Below, one piece after another: positions 10,022 through 18,513 of a DNA stretch of 58,363 nucleotides. Origin of the DNA: a bacterium (lineage in GTDB: Bacteria > Krumholzibacteriota > Krumholzibacteriia > LZORAL124-64-63); assembly GCA_024231905.1 (NCBI GenBank), contig JAAEQC010000039.1, positions 1 through 58,363 of the forward strand. Direction: 5' to 3'. The position numbers and the translations under genes are program-made. Numbering within the stretch: the stretch's first letter is position 1; each line of letters opens with the position of its first letter. Below the pieces are notes generated by a model, which saw only the letters and a list, made by a program, of their open reading frames with translations, ran no database searches and was not told the DNA's origin.

Positions 10022-12130
10022 ATGAAGGACGGCATCAAGTGGTCGGTCGTACTGGCGTGTCCGGGAGTCGACGAGGTCTCCCTGCTGGCGGATCTCTCCG
10101 CCCGGCGTGACGCACGCGTCGTGGCCGTGGCCGATCCCGTGGGGGATGCCCTGGGCACGGACCTGGCGCGGATCATGGGCCTGCCCATCGTATCATCCCT
10201 GGCGGCTCTGGATCTGCCCGACTCCACGGTCGTCGTGCACGGCCGGCTTCGTGGACGGGTGGCCGACCTGGTGGACGAAGCGACCGCTCGCGGCTGGGAG
10301 ACCGTCCGCGCCGCCGATTTCGCCGCCCGCATGGCTTCCCCCTTGCCGCCGCGCGCTCTGGGGCCGACCGCGGATCCTTCTCCGGACCTGCAACACCTGG
10401 AGCAGGAGACCGCGTCCATCCACCGCACCCTCAGTCGCATCGAGGAGGCCCTGGACCGTGACTCCCTGCTGCGCTGGCTCCTGAACCTGGCCATGCGCGC
10501 CACCGGCGCCGGTAGCGGTTCGTTGCTGCTGCTGGACGAGGCCGCCCAGGAACTCTACGTGGGCTTCGACCACGGATTGAGCGAGGCCACGCGGCGCAGT
10601 ACGCGGATTCCCCTGGGCGAGGGCATCGCCGGTCGAGTGGCCGTCACCCGGCGGGCCGAACGCAACCGCGCCCGGGGCTCGGACCAGGAGCGCGACCGTC
10701 CCGACATCGTGGACGCCGTATGCGCCCCGGTGGTCTGGGAGGACCGTCTCCTGGGTGTCCTGAACGTCTCCGCATCCGCGCCCGACGGTCCCCTCCGCGA
10801 CGATGCCCTGGGGCTCGTGGCCGGCTTGACCCATCGCCTGGGACTCATCCTCGAACGTTTCCTACGCCTGCAGCAGGTCCAGGACCGGGCCCGTTTCCGT
10901 GAGCTGGACGAACGCCTGCTCCGGGAACCGGAGCACGCCGACGACGACGTGAGCGGAATGACCGCCCGTGTGGAGGCATTCCGCGGAGCCAGCTGTGCCG
11001 ACACGGCGGAACTGGGCCTGTTGACCGCCGATGGGGCCCTGTGCCTGGTGGGCGCCGACGGGATCCGGCACGTGACGCCCATCTCCGCTGAGCAGGCCGA
11101 AGTGTTGACCCTCGGCAACCCGCGGGTCGTGCGCGAGGGCGACGGAACCACCGTCTACCATCTGCCCCTGTGCGGCGCCGTGGAGCGAGCTGTGCTGACC
11201 CTGGGCTTCGCCGCCGCCGAATCGGCCCGGGACTTCGGGGCCCACTGCGGCGACTACATCTATCTGGCGGGACGGCACCTGGGCCACGCCATCGACCTGG
11301 CTGCTCGCGGCGAGGAACTGGCGCGGATCACGTCCTTGGCCTCGTCCCTGTCCAGCCTGGCCGAAGTACGCGACGGAGCCGGGGCCCGCGAGCGCGCCCT
11401 GGCCGCGGCCTGTCGCCTGACCGGCGCCGATCGCGCGCTGGTCGTGGAGAAGGACCACGGCGACGGCGACGACGCCGATCTCCTGGCCGAAGGACGGCGC
11501 CTCCTGGCCGACACCGAGGAGCACGGCTGGCACGCCACGGTCCTCGAGACCGCCGACGCCGCTCTACCGGGACGATCAGTCCTGGTGGTGCCCATGGAGC
11601 CGCACCGGCCCCTGCCGGGGCTCCTGCTGGTGGACAAGAGCCGGGTCCACCCACTGGACTCCGCAGTCTTCACCGCCGCCGATGCCCGCCACGTGAGGCG
11701 TCTATTGCCGCTCCTGGCCAGGGGACCGGAGGAGGTCCCTCAGCCCGCGGCCCCGGCGCCGATCAACCTGATGGACCGCCTGCGCCGCGAGATGGACCGT
11801 TGCGACCGCTACCACACCATGCTGGGTGTTGCCGCCTTCCACCTGGACCGGCCGGCCGCCGCCGCCGGCCCTCTGCCCACGGCGCTGGCCCTGGGGCTCC
11901 AGCTGCGCTCCAGCGACGAGGTGGGTTGCCTGGACGACGGCACCCTGGTCGTCATCGTCCCCGAGGATGTGCAGTCCCTGCCGCGCCTCCAGCGCCGCGT
12001 GGGAGTCCTGTTGGAGAACCTGGCCGGCCCCGAAGCCGTGGTGAAAAGCGGCTCGGCGGTCTACCCGGGCACGGCCCAGGATCCCCAACAGCTGCTGGCC
12101 GCCGCCACCCGTAGCCTGCACGGCGATTGA
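10022..12130 (+). CDS. GAF-domain sensor protein with degenerate GGDEF-like C-terminus
   Basis: A cytoplasmic 702-residue protein of unknown specific role. Residues 1-110 look like a Rossmann-type alpha/beta domain (VVLACPGVDEVSLLADLSA). A predicted helix at about 120-150 leads into a GAF domain at about 150-280 (GSGSLLLLDEA, IPLGEGIAGRVAV, LLGVLNVSA). A second GAF-like region spans about 430-560. The last 120 residues match the GGDEF fold in outline, but the catalytic loop is LDDGTL, so cyclic-di-GMP synthesis is not expected. A GAAGGGA element precedes the ATG. It sits between mutS and mutL with 95- and 138-base gaps. The GAF ligand cannot be told from the sequence. Confidence 0.75.
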   Translation: MKDGIKWSVVLACPGVDEVSLLADLSARRDARVVAVADPVGDALGTDLARIMGLPIVSSLAALDLPDSTVVVHGRLRGRVADLVDEATARGWETVRAADFAARMASPLPPRALGPTADPSPDLQHLEQETASIHRTLSRIEEALDRDSLLRWLLNLAMRATGAGSGSLLLLDEAAQELYVGFDHGLSEATRRSTRIPLGEGIAGRVAVTRRAERNRARGSDQERDRPDIVDAVCAPVVWEDRLLGVLNVSASAPDGPLRDDALGLVAGLTHRLGLILERFLRLQQVQDRARFRELDERLLREPEHADDDVSGMTARVEAFRGASCADTAELGLLTADGALCLVGADGIRHVTPISAEQAEVLTLGNPRVVREGDGTTVYHLPLCGAVERAVLTLGFAAAESARDFGAHCGDYIYLAGRHLGHAIDLAARGEELARITSLASSLSSLAEVRDGAGARERALAAACRLTGADRALVVEKDHGDGDDADLLAEGRRLLADTEEHGWHATVLETADAALPGRSVLVVPMEPHRPLPGLLLVDKSRVHPLDSAVFTAADARHVRRLLPLLARGPEEVPQPAAPAPINLMDRLRREMDRCDRYHTMLGVAAFHLDRPAAAAGPLPTALALGLQLRSSDEVGCLDDGTLVVIVPEDVQSLPRLQRRVGVLLENLAGPEAVVKSGSAVYPGTAQDPQQLLAAATRSLHGD

Positions 12131-12268
12131 TCTTCTGCCCGGGTTATCCCCGCTTTTTCCTTTCCGGGCCGCCCCGGGGACTCACCGCCGGTTGACGCCC
12201 GACGGCGCCTTGTCTAACCTTGCTTTCCTGTTGCCCGCGAACCGCCTCGGCGAAGGAGCACCGCTTTC

Positions 12269-14101
12269 ATGGACCCGTCGGCCGACTCCGCCGCCAGGAT
12301 CAACGTCCTGGACAGCGCCACCATCGATCGCATCGCCGCCGGCGAGGTGGTCGAGCGGCCGGCCTCCATCGTCAAGGAGCTGGTGGAGAACGCCCTCGAC
12401 GCGGACGCGGCGCGGGTGACGGTCTCCCTGCTCGAGGGCGGTCTGAGCGGCATCACCGTGGACGACGACGGCAGCGGCATCACCGCCGCAGATCTGCCCC
12501 TGGCCTTCGAACGCCACGCCACGAGCAAGATCGCCGCCGCAGCGGACATCATGCACGTGGGCAGCTTCGGTTTCCGGGGGGAGGCCCTGGCGGCCATCGC
12601 CTCGGTCAGCCGTGTGCGCTGCACGAGCCGCACCGAGGACGACGACACCGGATCGCTCATCGAAGTGGAAGGCGGGGAGATATCCCGCCGGGAGCCGGCG
12701 CCGCGCAACCGGGGCACCACCGTTGAAGTCAGCGACCTCTTCTACAACACGCCCGCCCGCCGCAAATTCATGAAGACCGCCCAGGCGGAGAAGCGCGCGG
12801 TCATGAAGCTCATGACCCAGCTCGCCCTCGCTCATCAAGAGGTGCGCTGGCTCGTGCGAGCCGACGGCGACGTGGCCCTGGACCTGCGGCCCACCACCTC
12901 CCTCACCGAACGGGCGGGGGACCTCTTCGGCACTTCGGTCATCGAACACCTGGCCCGATTCGAGCTGGAGCACGGCGGCTTCAGCATCGGTGGCCTGGCT
13001 TCGCGCCCCACCTGGACCCGCGGCAACCGCGAACAGCAATTCGTCTTCATCAACCGGCGGCCGGTGGTGAACCGCGCCCTGAGCCAGGCCATCGTCCAGG
13101 CCTACAAGGAGGTCGTGCCGCCGGGTCGCTTCCCGGTGGTCATCGCCTTCCTGCAGGTGCCCCTGGGGGAGGTGGACGTGAACGTCCACCCGGCCAAGAC
13201 CGAGGTACGGCTGCTCCTCGAGCGCGAGGTCTTCGGACTTCTCAAGCGAGCGCTCACCGAAGGTCTGAGCCTGCACGACGCGTCCGACCTGCGGCCCTGG
13301 CGCGGGCCGGGGGTCGGTGGCGGCACCGACAGCGCGGCCACCGAGCGTATCGACGAGGCCGAGTCCGACTACCTGCGCCGCTACTTCCAGCGCGGCGCCT
13401 CCGAGGGTTACGAGTACCGCGGCGTGAGCCGGGATCAAGGCGAACTCTTCGGCGTCAACGCCCTGCGCGGCGATCCTGCTCCCGGTGCCGATCCCCTCGT
13501 CGGCCCTGAAACGGTGGCTGACGCTCCGCTCCACGCGGCGCCCTTCTGGCAGCTCCATCGCACCTACATCGTCACCCAGATCCGCGGCGGTCTGGTCCTC
13601 ATCGACCAGCACAACAGCCACGAACGCATCCTCTACAACGAGGCCCAGAAGGCCATCGGCGAGGGCTTCGGCGTACCGACCCAGCAGTTGCTCTTCCCGG
13701 CCCACCTGGAACTCTCGCCCGGCCAGATGCAGGCCTGGCAGACCCACGGCGGGCAGATGACGGCCATGGGCTTCACCATCGAACCCTTCGGCGGCCAGAG
13801 CATCCTCGTCCAGGGCATCCCGGCCAGCCTCAAGAACTGGAACGACGGCCGTCTGCTCCTGGACATGCTGGACGACCTGGCCTGGGACGACACCCCGAGC
13901 CAGGAGAACCAGGTGGACCTGCTGGCCAGCTACGCCTGCCACGGCGCCGTGCGCGCGGGCGAGCCGCTCACCGTGCCGGAAATGCAGAACCTGGTGGACC
14001 AGCTCTTCGCCACGGACACGCCCCTGAGTTGCCCCCACGGACGTCCCACCCTCATCCAGTTCTCCCTGGAGGAGCTGGAAAAACGCTTCGGCCGGTCCTG
14101 A
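12269..14101 (+). CDS. mutL: DNA mismatch repair protein MutL
   Basis: A GHKL ATPase that couples MutS recognition to strand incision. The N-terminal motifs are intact: IAAGEVVERPASIVKELVEN, DDDGSGI and GFRGEALAAIASV, then the TTVEVSDLFYNTPARRKF block. The C-terminal domain carries ACHGAVRAGEPL and CPHGRPT, typical of MutL homologs with endonuclease activity. The metal-binding motif is DQHNSHERILYNE, in which the family's alanine and the spacing of the last glutamate differ from DQHA(X)2E(X)4E. No MutH is seen, so intrinsic nicking is the likely mechanism. miaA starts one base after the stop. Confidence 0.96.
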   Translation: MDPSADSAARINVLDSATIDRIAAGEVVERPASIVKELVENALDADAARVTVSLLEGGLSGITVDDDGSGITAADLPLAFERHATSKIAAAADIMHVGSFGFRGEALAAIASVSRVRCTSRTEDDDTGSLIEVEGGEISRREPAPRNRGTTVEVSDLFYNTPARRKFMKTAQAEKRAVMKLMTQLALAHQEVRWLVRADGDVALDLRPTTSLTERAGDLFGTSVIEHLARFELEHGGFSIGGLASRPTWTRGNREQQFVFINRRPVVNRALSQAIVQAYKEVVPPGRFPVVIAFLQVPLGEVDVNVHPAKTEVRLLLEREVFGLLKRALTEGLSLHDASDLRPWRGPGVGGGTDSAATERIDEAESDYLRRYFQRGASEGYEYRGVSRDQGELFGVNALRGDPAPGADPLVGPETVADAPLHAAPFWQLHRTYIVTQIRGGLVLIDQHNSHERILYNEAQKAIGEGFGVPTQQLLFPAHLELSPGQMQAWQTHGGQMTAMGFTIEPFGGQSILVQGIPASLKNWNDGRLLLDMLDDLAWDDTPSQENQVDLLASYACHGAVRAGEPLTVPEMQNLVDQLFATDTPLSCPHGRPTLIQFSLEELEKRFGRS

Positions 14102-14102
14102 G

Positions 14103-15017
14103 GTGGGGGCCGGGATCTGTCCCGCCGTCGTCGGACCCACCGCCGTGGGCAAGACCGCCCTCGTCACCACCCTCGCCTCCCGCCTGCCCCTGGAAGTCAT
14201 CAGCCTGGACAGCCGCCAGATCTACCGCGGACTGCGCATCGGCACCGCCCAACCCACAGCCGAGGAACTGGCCGTCTGCCCCCATCACCTGGTGGATTTC
14301 GTAGACCCGGACGAGGCTTACGACGCCCAGCGCTTTCGCCGGGATTTCTCACGTGTCCACGACGAGATCACCGGCCGCGGCGGCGTGCCGATCCTGGTGG
14401 GAGGCGCGGGCCTCTACCTCAAGGCCGTGGCCGAGGGTTTCCTGGCGGTGCCCGGACAGACGCCCGAACGTCTGGCCGAGGTGCGGGCCGAACTCGAGCG
14501 ACTGAACGACGACGCCATCCGTCTCCGTCTGGCAACCGTCGATCCGGCCAGCCACGACCGTCTGCACGCGAACGACCGCCGTCGCTGCCAGCGGGCTCTG
14601 GAGATCCACTTGATCACCGGCCGTTCCTTGACCGAGCTCGTGGCCGAGCAGGCCCCCGATCCGGCTCTGGGCGCCTCCTTTCCGATCTTCGTCCTGGAGC
14701 GTGACGTGGGGGAGTTGGAAGACCGCATCGCGCGGCGCACGGCGATCATGCTCGCCGAGGGCTGGATCCAGGAAACCGAGACCGCCCTCGCCGCCCACAG
14801 CGCCGCGGGCCCCGGACTCATGAGCATCGGCTACAGGGAAATCGTCCAGTTCCTGCATGGTGAACGGGAGAGAACAGACCTGGAGGCCGGGATCGTCCTG
14901 GCCACGCGTCAGTACGCCAAGCGCCAGCGGACCTGGTTCCGGGGCGTCGAGGCCGCCGGTCGTGTTCATCCGGACCGGGCGGCGGAGACCATTCTGCGCG
15001 TCCTGGAGGACCGGTAG
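14103..15017 (+). CDS. miaA: tRNA dimethylallyltransferase MiaA
   Basis: Transfers the dimethylallyl group from DMAPP to A37 of tRNAs reading UNN codons, making i6A, the substrate of MiaB. The P-loop GPTAVGKTAL is at residues 11-20. SLDSRQIYRGLRIGTAQPT contains the catalytic aspartate and tRNA-contact residues. LVDFVDPDEAYDAQRF and PILVGGAGLYLKA follow, and YAKRQRTWFRG is near the C-terminus. GTG 14103 directly follows the mutL stop; the mutL-miaA arrangement is common in bacteria. Its DMAPP comes from the non-mevalonate pathway, whose first enzyme dxs is also encoded here. The 304-residue length is typical. Confidence 0.95.
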   Translation: MGAGICPAVVGPTAVGKTALVTTLASRLPLEVISLDSRQIYRGLRIGTAQPTAEELAVCPHHLVDFVDPDEAYDAQRFRRDFSRVHDEITGRGGVPILVGGAGLYLKAVAEGFLAVPGQTPERLAEVRAELERLNDDAIRLRLATVDPASHDRLHANDRRRCQRALEIHLITGRSLTELVAEQAPDPALGASFPIFVLERDVGELEDRIARRTAIMLAEGWIQETETALAAHSAAGPGLMSIGYREIVQFLHGERERTDLEAGIVLATRQYAKRQRTWFRGVEAAGRVHPDRAAETILRVLEDR

Positions 15018-15022
15018 CGATC

Positions 15023-15051
15023 TTGACCCCGGTTCGGGCCGGCCGTATACC
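15023..15051 (+). promoter_or_regulatory. Sigma-70-type promoter
   Basis: TTGACC (15023-15028) and TATACC (15046-15051) are separated by exactly 17 bases. This matches the housekeeping promoter consensus in 5 of 6 positions at each hexamer. It lies just after the miaA stop and about 50 bases before the start of the TPR gene, so that gene is probably transcribed separately from the mutS-mutL-miaA group. Confidence 0.7.
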
Positions 15052-15097
15052 CATAGTGACCTGCTATTATCATTCTCTATTCACCATGAGGATTTCC

Positions 15098-17593
15098 ATG
15101 CGCCATCTCGTCCGCTGCGCCCTGCTCCTCCTGGTCGCCGGCGTCGGCACCGCCCGGGCGGACCTGCCGCGGGACTGGACGCGGCTCGACGGCATGCTGG
15201 ATCGCAGCCGCGTGCTCCACTACTACCTGAGCGGTATCAATCAACCCGATGACGGCTATGGGATTTACGTTGAACGATTACGCTACGAGGCCGAGGTCGA
15301 TTCCATCGGCCCCGAAGGGTGGGCTGCCCTGACCGCAGCCCAACAGGAACGACGCCGATCCCTGGCCCGGCAGCGGGTAGCCCGGCTGGACCGCGTACGC
15401 CGCACCATGAGCCGTCTCTACAACTCGACCCTGGGTGTGGAATCCGCACCGGCCGCCGGCGACGGAGTCTTGCTCGAGGGCGGAGCCGAGTTGGTCATCG
15501 ATGCCCTGGCCGACCTGATCCATGCTACCGGTCTGGTGCCGATCGAACCGGAACCCTGGGCCGATCTCGCCTACTTCGCCGGTCTCGTGGGCGACACGCG
15601 CCGTCAGCGCCATGCCTTCCAGGCCTTCCGCGCCCTCCACGACGCGCTCCCCGCAACCACGCAACATTCTCTCGCCTTCAGGCGGGCCCGTGGCGCCCTC
15701 GACATGGCCTGGACCGAGCGTGACCTGGGCCAGGGCGACCGGGCCGTGGCCCTCAGCCTCGAAGCCCGGACCTGGATCGTACGTGGAGGACTCCAGGGCC
15801 ACTTGCTCAGCCGGGAGGCTCGCCTGGTGGCGGGACTCGCGCGGGCGGAGCAGGGTCGTCTGGAAGAGGCCCGGGAACTGGCCGCTCCTCTCGATGACCT
15901 GCCCTTCCAACGCCGCAATTCCATCTCCCATTTCTTCGGATATGCCCAGGCGGCAAAGCGGGCCTGGAGCGGGCGGCCGGCCACCGAGGTCTTGGAAGAG
16001 GCCTTGGAAGAGCCCTCAGGCGAGGCCGGCACGGATATCAACGACCCCATGGCACCGCAGCGCGTCGGCGGCGGGCTGACTGCCGCCCACACACCCAACG
16101 ATTGGTCTCCGGAACCGGTCGTCCAGAAGAACGCCGGAGTGTCAGGCACGTCCGATTGGGCCCGCGACTGGGTCCAGGCCTTCATCCATCTGCGCAGCAT
16201 GCCGGCGGAGGTCGTCCTGAAGCGGATCGCCGAACCGGACCCCATGCGCGAGTACCCTCCCGGTCTGGCCCACCGCTACTGGAACGACTTCGGGCTGGTG
16301 TACGAACGACTCGGCCGCCACGCCGACGCGCGCCGTTGCTACGCCGCCGCAACCATGTACAGGCCGTACTTTCTCTACTACCCCCTCGAGGGCCGCCAGA
16401 GCCGTTCGCGCCTTTACACCGGCGAGGAGGAAGCACGGGTCTACTACCTCGGCGCAGGCCGTTTCTACACGGGCGGCGATCTCTACGCCTTCGCCTCCGG
16501 CTGCGTCCTGGCCTGGGAATTCACCGACGACCCCGATCGCCGCGACCGGTTGCGCGACCTGGCCGAGGAGAGCCTCACCGCCTGCCGCAACCGGGGCATC
16601 AGACCAACAGCGGCCCTGGCCCAGCGCGGCCGTCTGCGTTACCTGGCCGGGGATCTGACCCGGGCCGGCACCGACCTGGAGACCGCCCTGGAAGAATTCC
16701 GGGCCGAGCAACGGGACGACGCGGAACTGTTACTCATGCTCGGTCTCGTCCACTTCAACGCGGGTGACTTCAGCGGCGCGGCGCCCTGGCTCGAGGACTA
16801 CAGCCGCCGCCGTCCCGGCGAGGTGGTCGGATGGTTGGCCTTGGGCCTCGCAGCGGCCCATATGGAGCACCTGGCGGCGGCGGAGACCGCTCTGAGCCGC
16901 GCCGTGGACCTGAGACCCGACGACCCCGGCAGTTGGTTCAACCGGGGACTGGTGCGCATCAAGCGCGGGCAAGGGGAGGCCGCCCTGGCCGATCTGGAAC
17001 AGGCGTTGGTCCTCGTACCCGGCCACGCGGACATCCTTCGCATCACTGAATTGCTGGCGGCCGGTGAACTGCCGAACATAGCACTCCAGTCGTCGCCCAT
17101 CGTCCTGGGCACGTCCCAACCGGCCACGACTGCCTCCGAGTCTTTGCAGAGGGTCCACATGGGAGCGGAGATGAGGGCGTCCTCCGTGGCGGACCTGCTC
17201 TCCGCCGGGCTGGAGGAGGGGGCCGACCGTTTCGCGCTGGAAGACACCCACCTGCACGATCCCTCCCCGGCCAACCGCGCCCTCCTGGCCCGCCGCTACC
17301 TGGCCGACGGCCGACCCGATCTGGTCCAGGATCTCCTGGTCCCGGTCTGGGACTCGGGACTTACCGACGAGGAACTCCTGGTCCTGCTGGCCGCCGACCG
17401 CGAACTGGGCGAGTCCGAACGAGCGGTAGCCCTGGTTCACGGACTCCAAGGGATGGCGCCGGAGACCGCGACTGCGGCCATCTGGCAACTGGTGGGCGTG
17501 ACCTGTCTGGAAGCAGGCCTGGAGAATCAAGCCGACGCAGCCCTGAAGTACGCCGAGAGCCTGCTGAAAGCCACGGTTCCCGACGATCGCTGA
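15098..17593 (+). CDS. Secreted TPR-repeat protein
   Basis: A large exported protein of unknown function. The signal peptide is MRHLVRCALLLLVAGVGTARA, with cleavage likely before DLPRD. The C-terminal half contains recognisable TPR units, for example LGLVHFNAGDFSGAAPWLEDY and VGWLALGLAAAHMEHLAAAE, then GSWFNRGLVRIKRGQGEAALADL. The middle is a looser helical-repeat region. ATG 15098 is preferred because TGAGGA sits 5-10 bases upstream; ATG 15086 is the alternative. A good promoter lies just upstream. TPR arrays mediate protein contacts, so a periplasmic or surface scaffold role is plausible, but no partner is indicated. Confidence 0.75.
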   Translation: MRHLVRCALLLLVAGVGTARADLPRDWTRLDGMLDRSRVLHYYLSGINQPDDGYGIYVERLRYEAEVDSIGPEGWAALTAAQQERRRSLARQRVARLDRVRRTMSRLYNSTLGVESAPAAGDGVLLEGGAELVIDALADLIHATGLVPIEPEPWADLAYFAGLVGDTRRQRHAFQAFRALHDALPATTQHSLAFRRARGALDMAWTERDLGQGDRAVALSLEARTWIVRGGLQGHLLSREARLVAGLARAEQGRLEEARELAAPLDDLPFQRRNSISHFFGYAQAAKRAWSGRPATEVLEEALEEPSGEAGTDINDPMAPQRVGGGLTAAHTPNDWSPEPVVQKNAGVSGTSDWARDWVQAFIHLRSMPAEVVLKRIAEPDPMREYPPGLAHRYWNDFGLVYERLGRHADARRCYAAATMYRPYFLYYPLEGRQSRSRLYTGEEEARVYYLGAGRFYTGGDLYAFASGCVLAWEFTDDPDRRDRLRDLAEESLTACRNRGIRPTAALAQRGRLRYLAGDLTRAGTDLETALEEFRAEQRDDAELLLMLGLVHFNAGDFSGAAPWLEDYSRRRPGEVVGWLALGLAAAHMEHLAAAETALSRAVDLRPDDPGSWFNRGLVRIKRGQGEAALADLEQALVLVPGHADILRITELLAAGELPNIALQSSPIVLGTSQPATTASESLQRVHMGAEMRASSVADLLSAGLEEGADRFALEDTHLHDPSPANRALLARRYLADGRPDLVQDLLVPVWDSGLTDEELLVLLAADRELGESERAVALVHGLQGMAPETATAAIWQLVGVTCLEAGLENQADAALKYAESLLKATVPDDR

Positions 17594-17649
17594 CCAGCCG
17601 CAAGTCCGCACATGCTACGATGGGCAATCTTTCAGCCTGAGGAGATGCC

Positions 17650-18318
17650 GTGCGCCGACTCGCCCTCGCCTGCCTCCTGCTCGCCGTAGCGGGCTCCGCA
17701 TCCGCCCAGCACTACGCCGACTTCGACGCCTGCGGCTATGACCGGGGACTCAACAACGTCAACGGCCTGCGCGTGTACTTCGATCCGGCGGTCCCGACCG
17801 GCTGCGCCGGCACCCTGGCCTCGCCCGGCTTCTACGCCTGGGCCCCCGCACAGCAGGTGGCGGTCTACCTTGTCCTGACTCACCCCACCGCCGCCACGCT
17901 CCAGAGCTGGCAATGCGACTTCACCATGGATGGAGTGGGCCTCGTGCTCGCCACCACCTACTACGGCGGCACCTACCTGGAAACGGGGACGGGGGACACC
18001 CACGTGGTGGACATGATGGTGCCCACGCCCCTGGGCGCGACCCACGTGCCCCTGATGCGCTTCGACGTCCTGCTGTCGTCGACGAGCATGCAGCCGGGCC
18101 AGACCTTCGACCTCGTAGAGTTTTACCTGCGCGCCGCCGGCGGACGCACGGAGGTCGCGCCCGGTTACGTGGATGGCGACGGCGCCTTCACGCCCTGCGC
18201 CTCGTTCACCAGCCCGTACAACGGCTGGGACGTGCCCTGCATGATGCTCAACGACAACACGGGCGTGACCGAAGGCGAAGCGGAAACCTGGAGCGAATTG
18301 AAGGCTCTGTACCGGTGA
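17650..18318 (+). CDS. Small secreted protein with W-S-x-x-K-x-L-Y-R C-terminal tail
   Basis: A 222-residue exported protein of unknown function. The signal peptide is MRRLALACLLLAVAGSASA, with cleavage before QHYAD. The mature part is rich in beta-strand-forming, aromatic and hydroxyl residues, and has several cysteines that could form disulfides. It ends in ETWSELKALYR, a tail shared with two other secreted proteins in this window (see 28021-28746 and 29758-30354). GTG 17650 follows GAGGAG at good spacing. It is a single-gene unit between the TPR gene and tRNA-Gly. The tail looks like a sorting or anchoring signal; this is inference. Confidence 0.75.
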   Translation: MRRLALACLLLAVAGSASAQHYADFDACGYDRGLNNVNGLRVYFDPAVPTGCAGTLASPGFYAWAPAQQVAVYLVLTHPTAATLQSWQCDFTMDGVGLVLATTYYGGTYLETGTGDTHVVDMMVPTPLGATHVPLMRFDVLLSSTSMQPGQTFDLVEFYLRAAGGRTEVAPGYVDGDGAFTPCASFTSPYNGWDVPCMMLNDNTGVTEGEAETWSELKALYR

Positions 18319-18334
18319 GACGGGGGAAAGAAGA

Positions 18335-18410
18335 TGGAGCGGGCTACGGGACTCGAACCCGCGACCTCCAGCTTGGGAAGCTGGAGCTCTACCAGCTGAG
18401 CTAAGCCCGC
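18335..18410 (-). tRNA. tRNA-Gly(CCC)
   Basis: A complete cloverleaf on the minus strand. The seven-base acceptor arm GCGGGCT pairs with AGCCCGC. The D arm is TAGCTCAGCTGGTAGAGC, the anticodon stem is CCAGC/GCTGG with loop TTCCCAA (anticodon CCC), and the T loop is TTCGAGT. The discriminator base is U, as expected for glycine tRNAs, and the 3' CCA is encoded (18335-18337). It has its own promoter just upstream. Confidence 0.95.
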
Positions 18411-18421
18411 TCCGGACGGTC

Positions 18422-18450
18422 AAACTAACCTGCGGGCCCGGACCTGTCAA
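18422..18450 (-). promoter_or_regulatory. Promoter of tRNA-Gly(CCC)
   Basis: On the minus strand, a perfect TTGACA (18450-18445) is followed after 17 bases by TAGTTT (18427-18422). The tRNA begins 11 bases further downstream. Spacing and position fit a housekeeping promoter serving this single tRNA gene; the -10 hexamer is weak. Confidence 0.65.
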
Positions 18451-18513
18451 CCGACCCACCCGCCCGGAGGGCAAGCGGTTGCGCGCCGCGGACTCCTGTG
18501 TTTCCTTGGACTG

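Noticed and set aside
11761..12127. Active diguanylate cyclase domain at the end of the GAF protein
   Set aside because: The GGDEF loop is replaced by LDDGTL and the metal-binding positions are not conserved.
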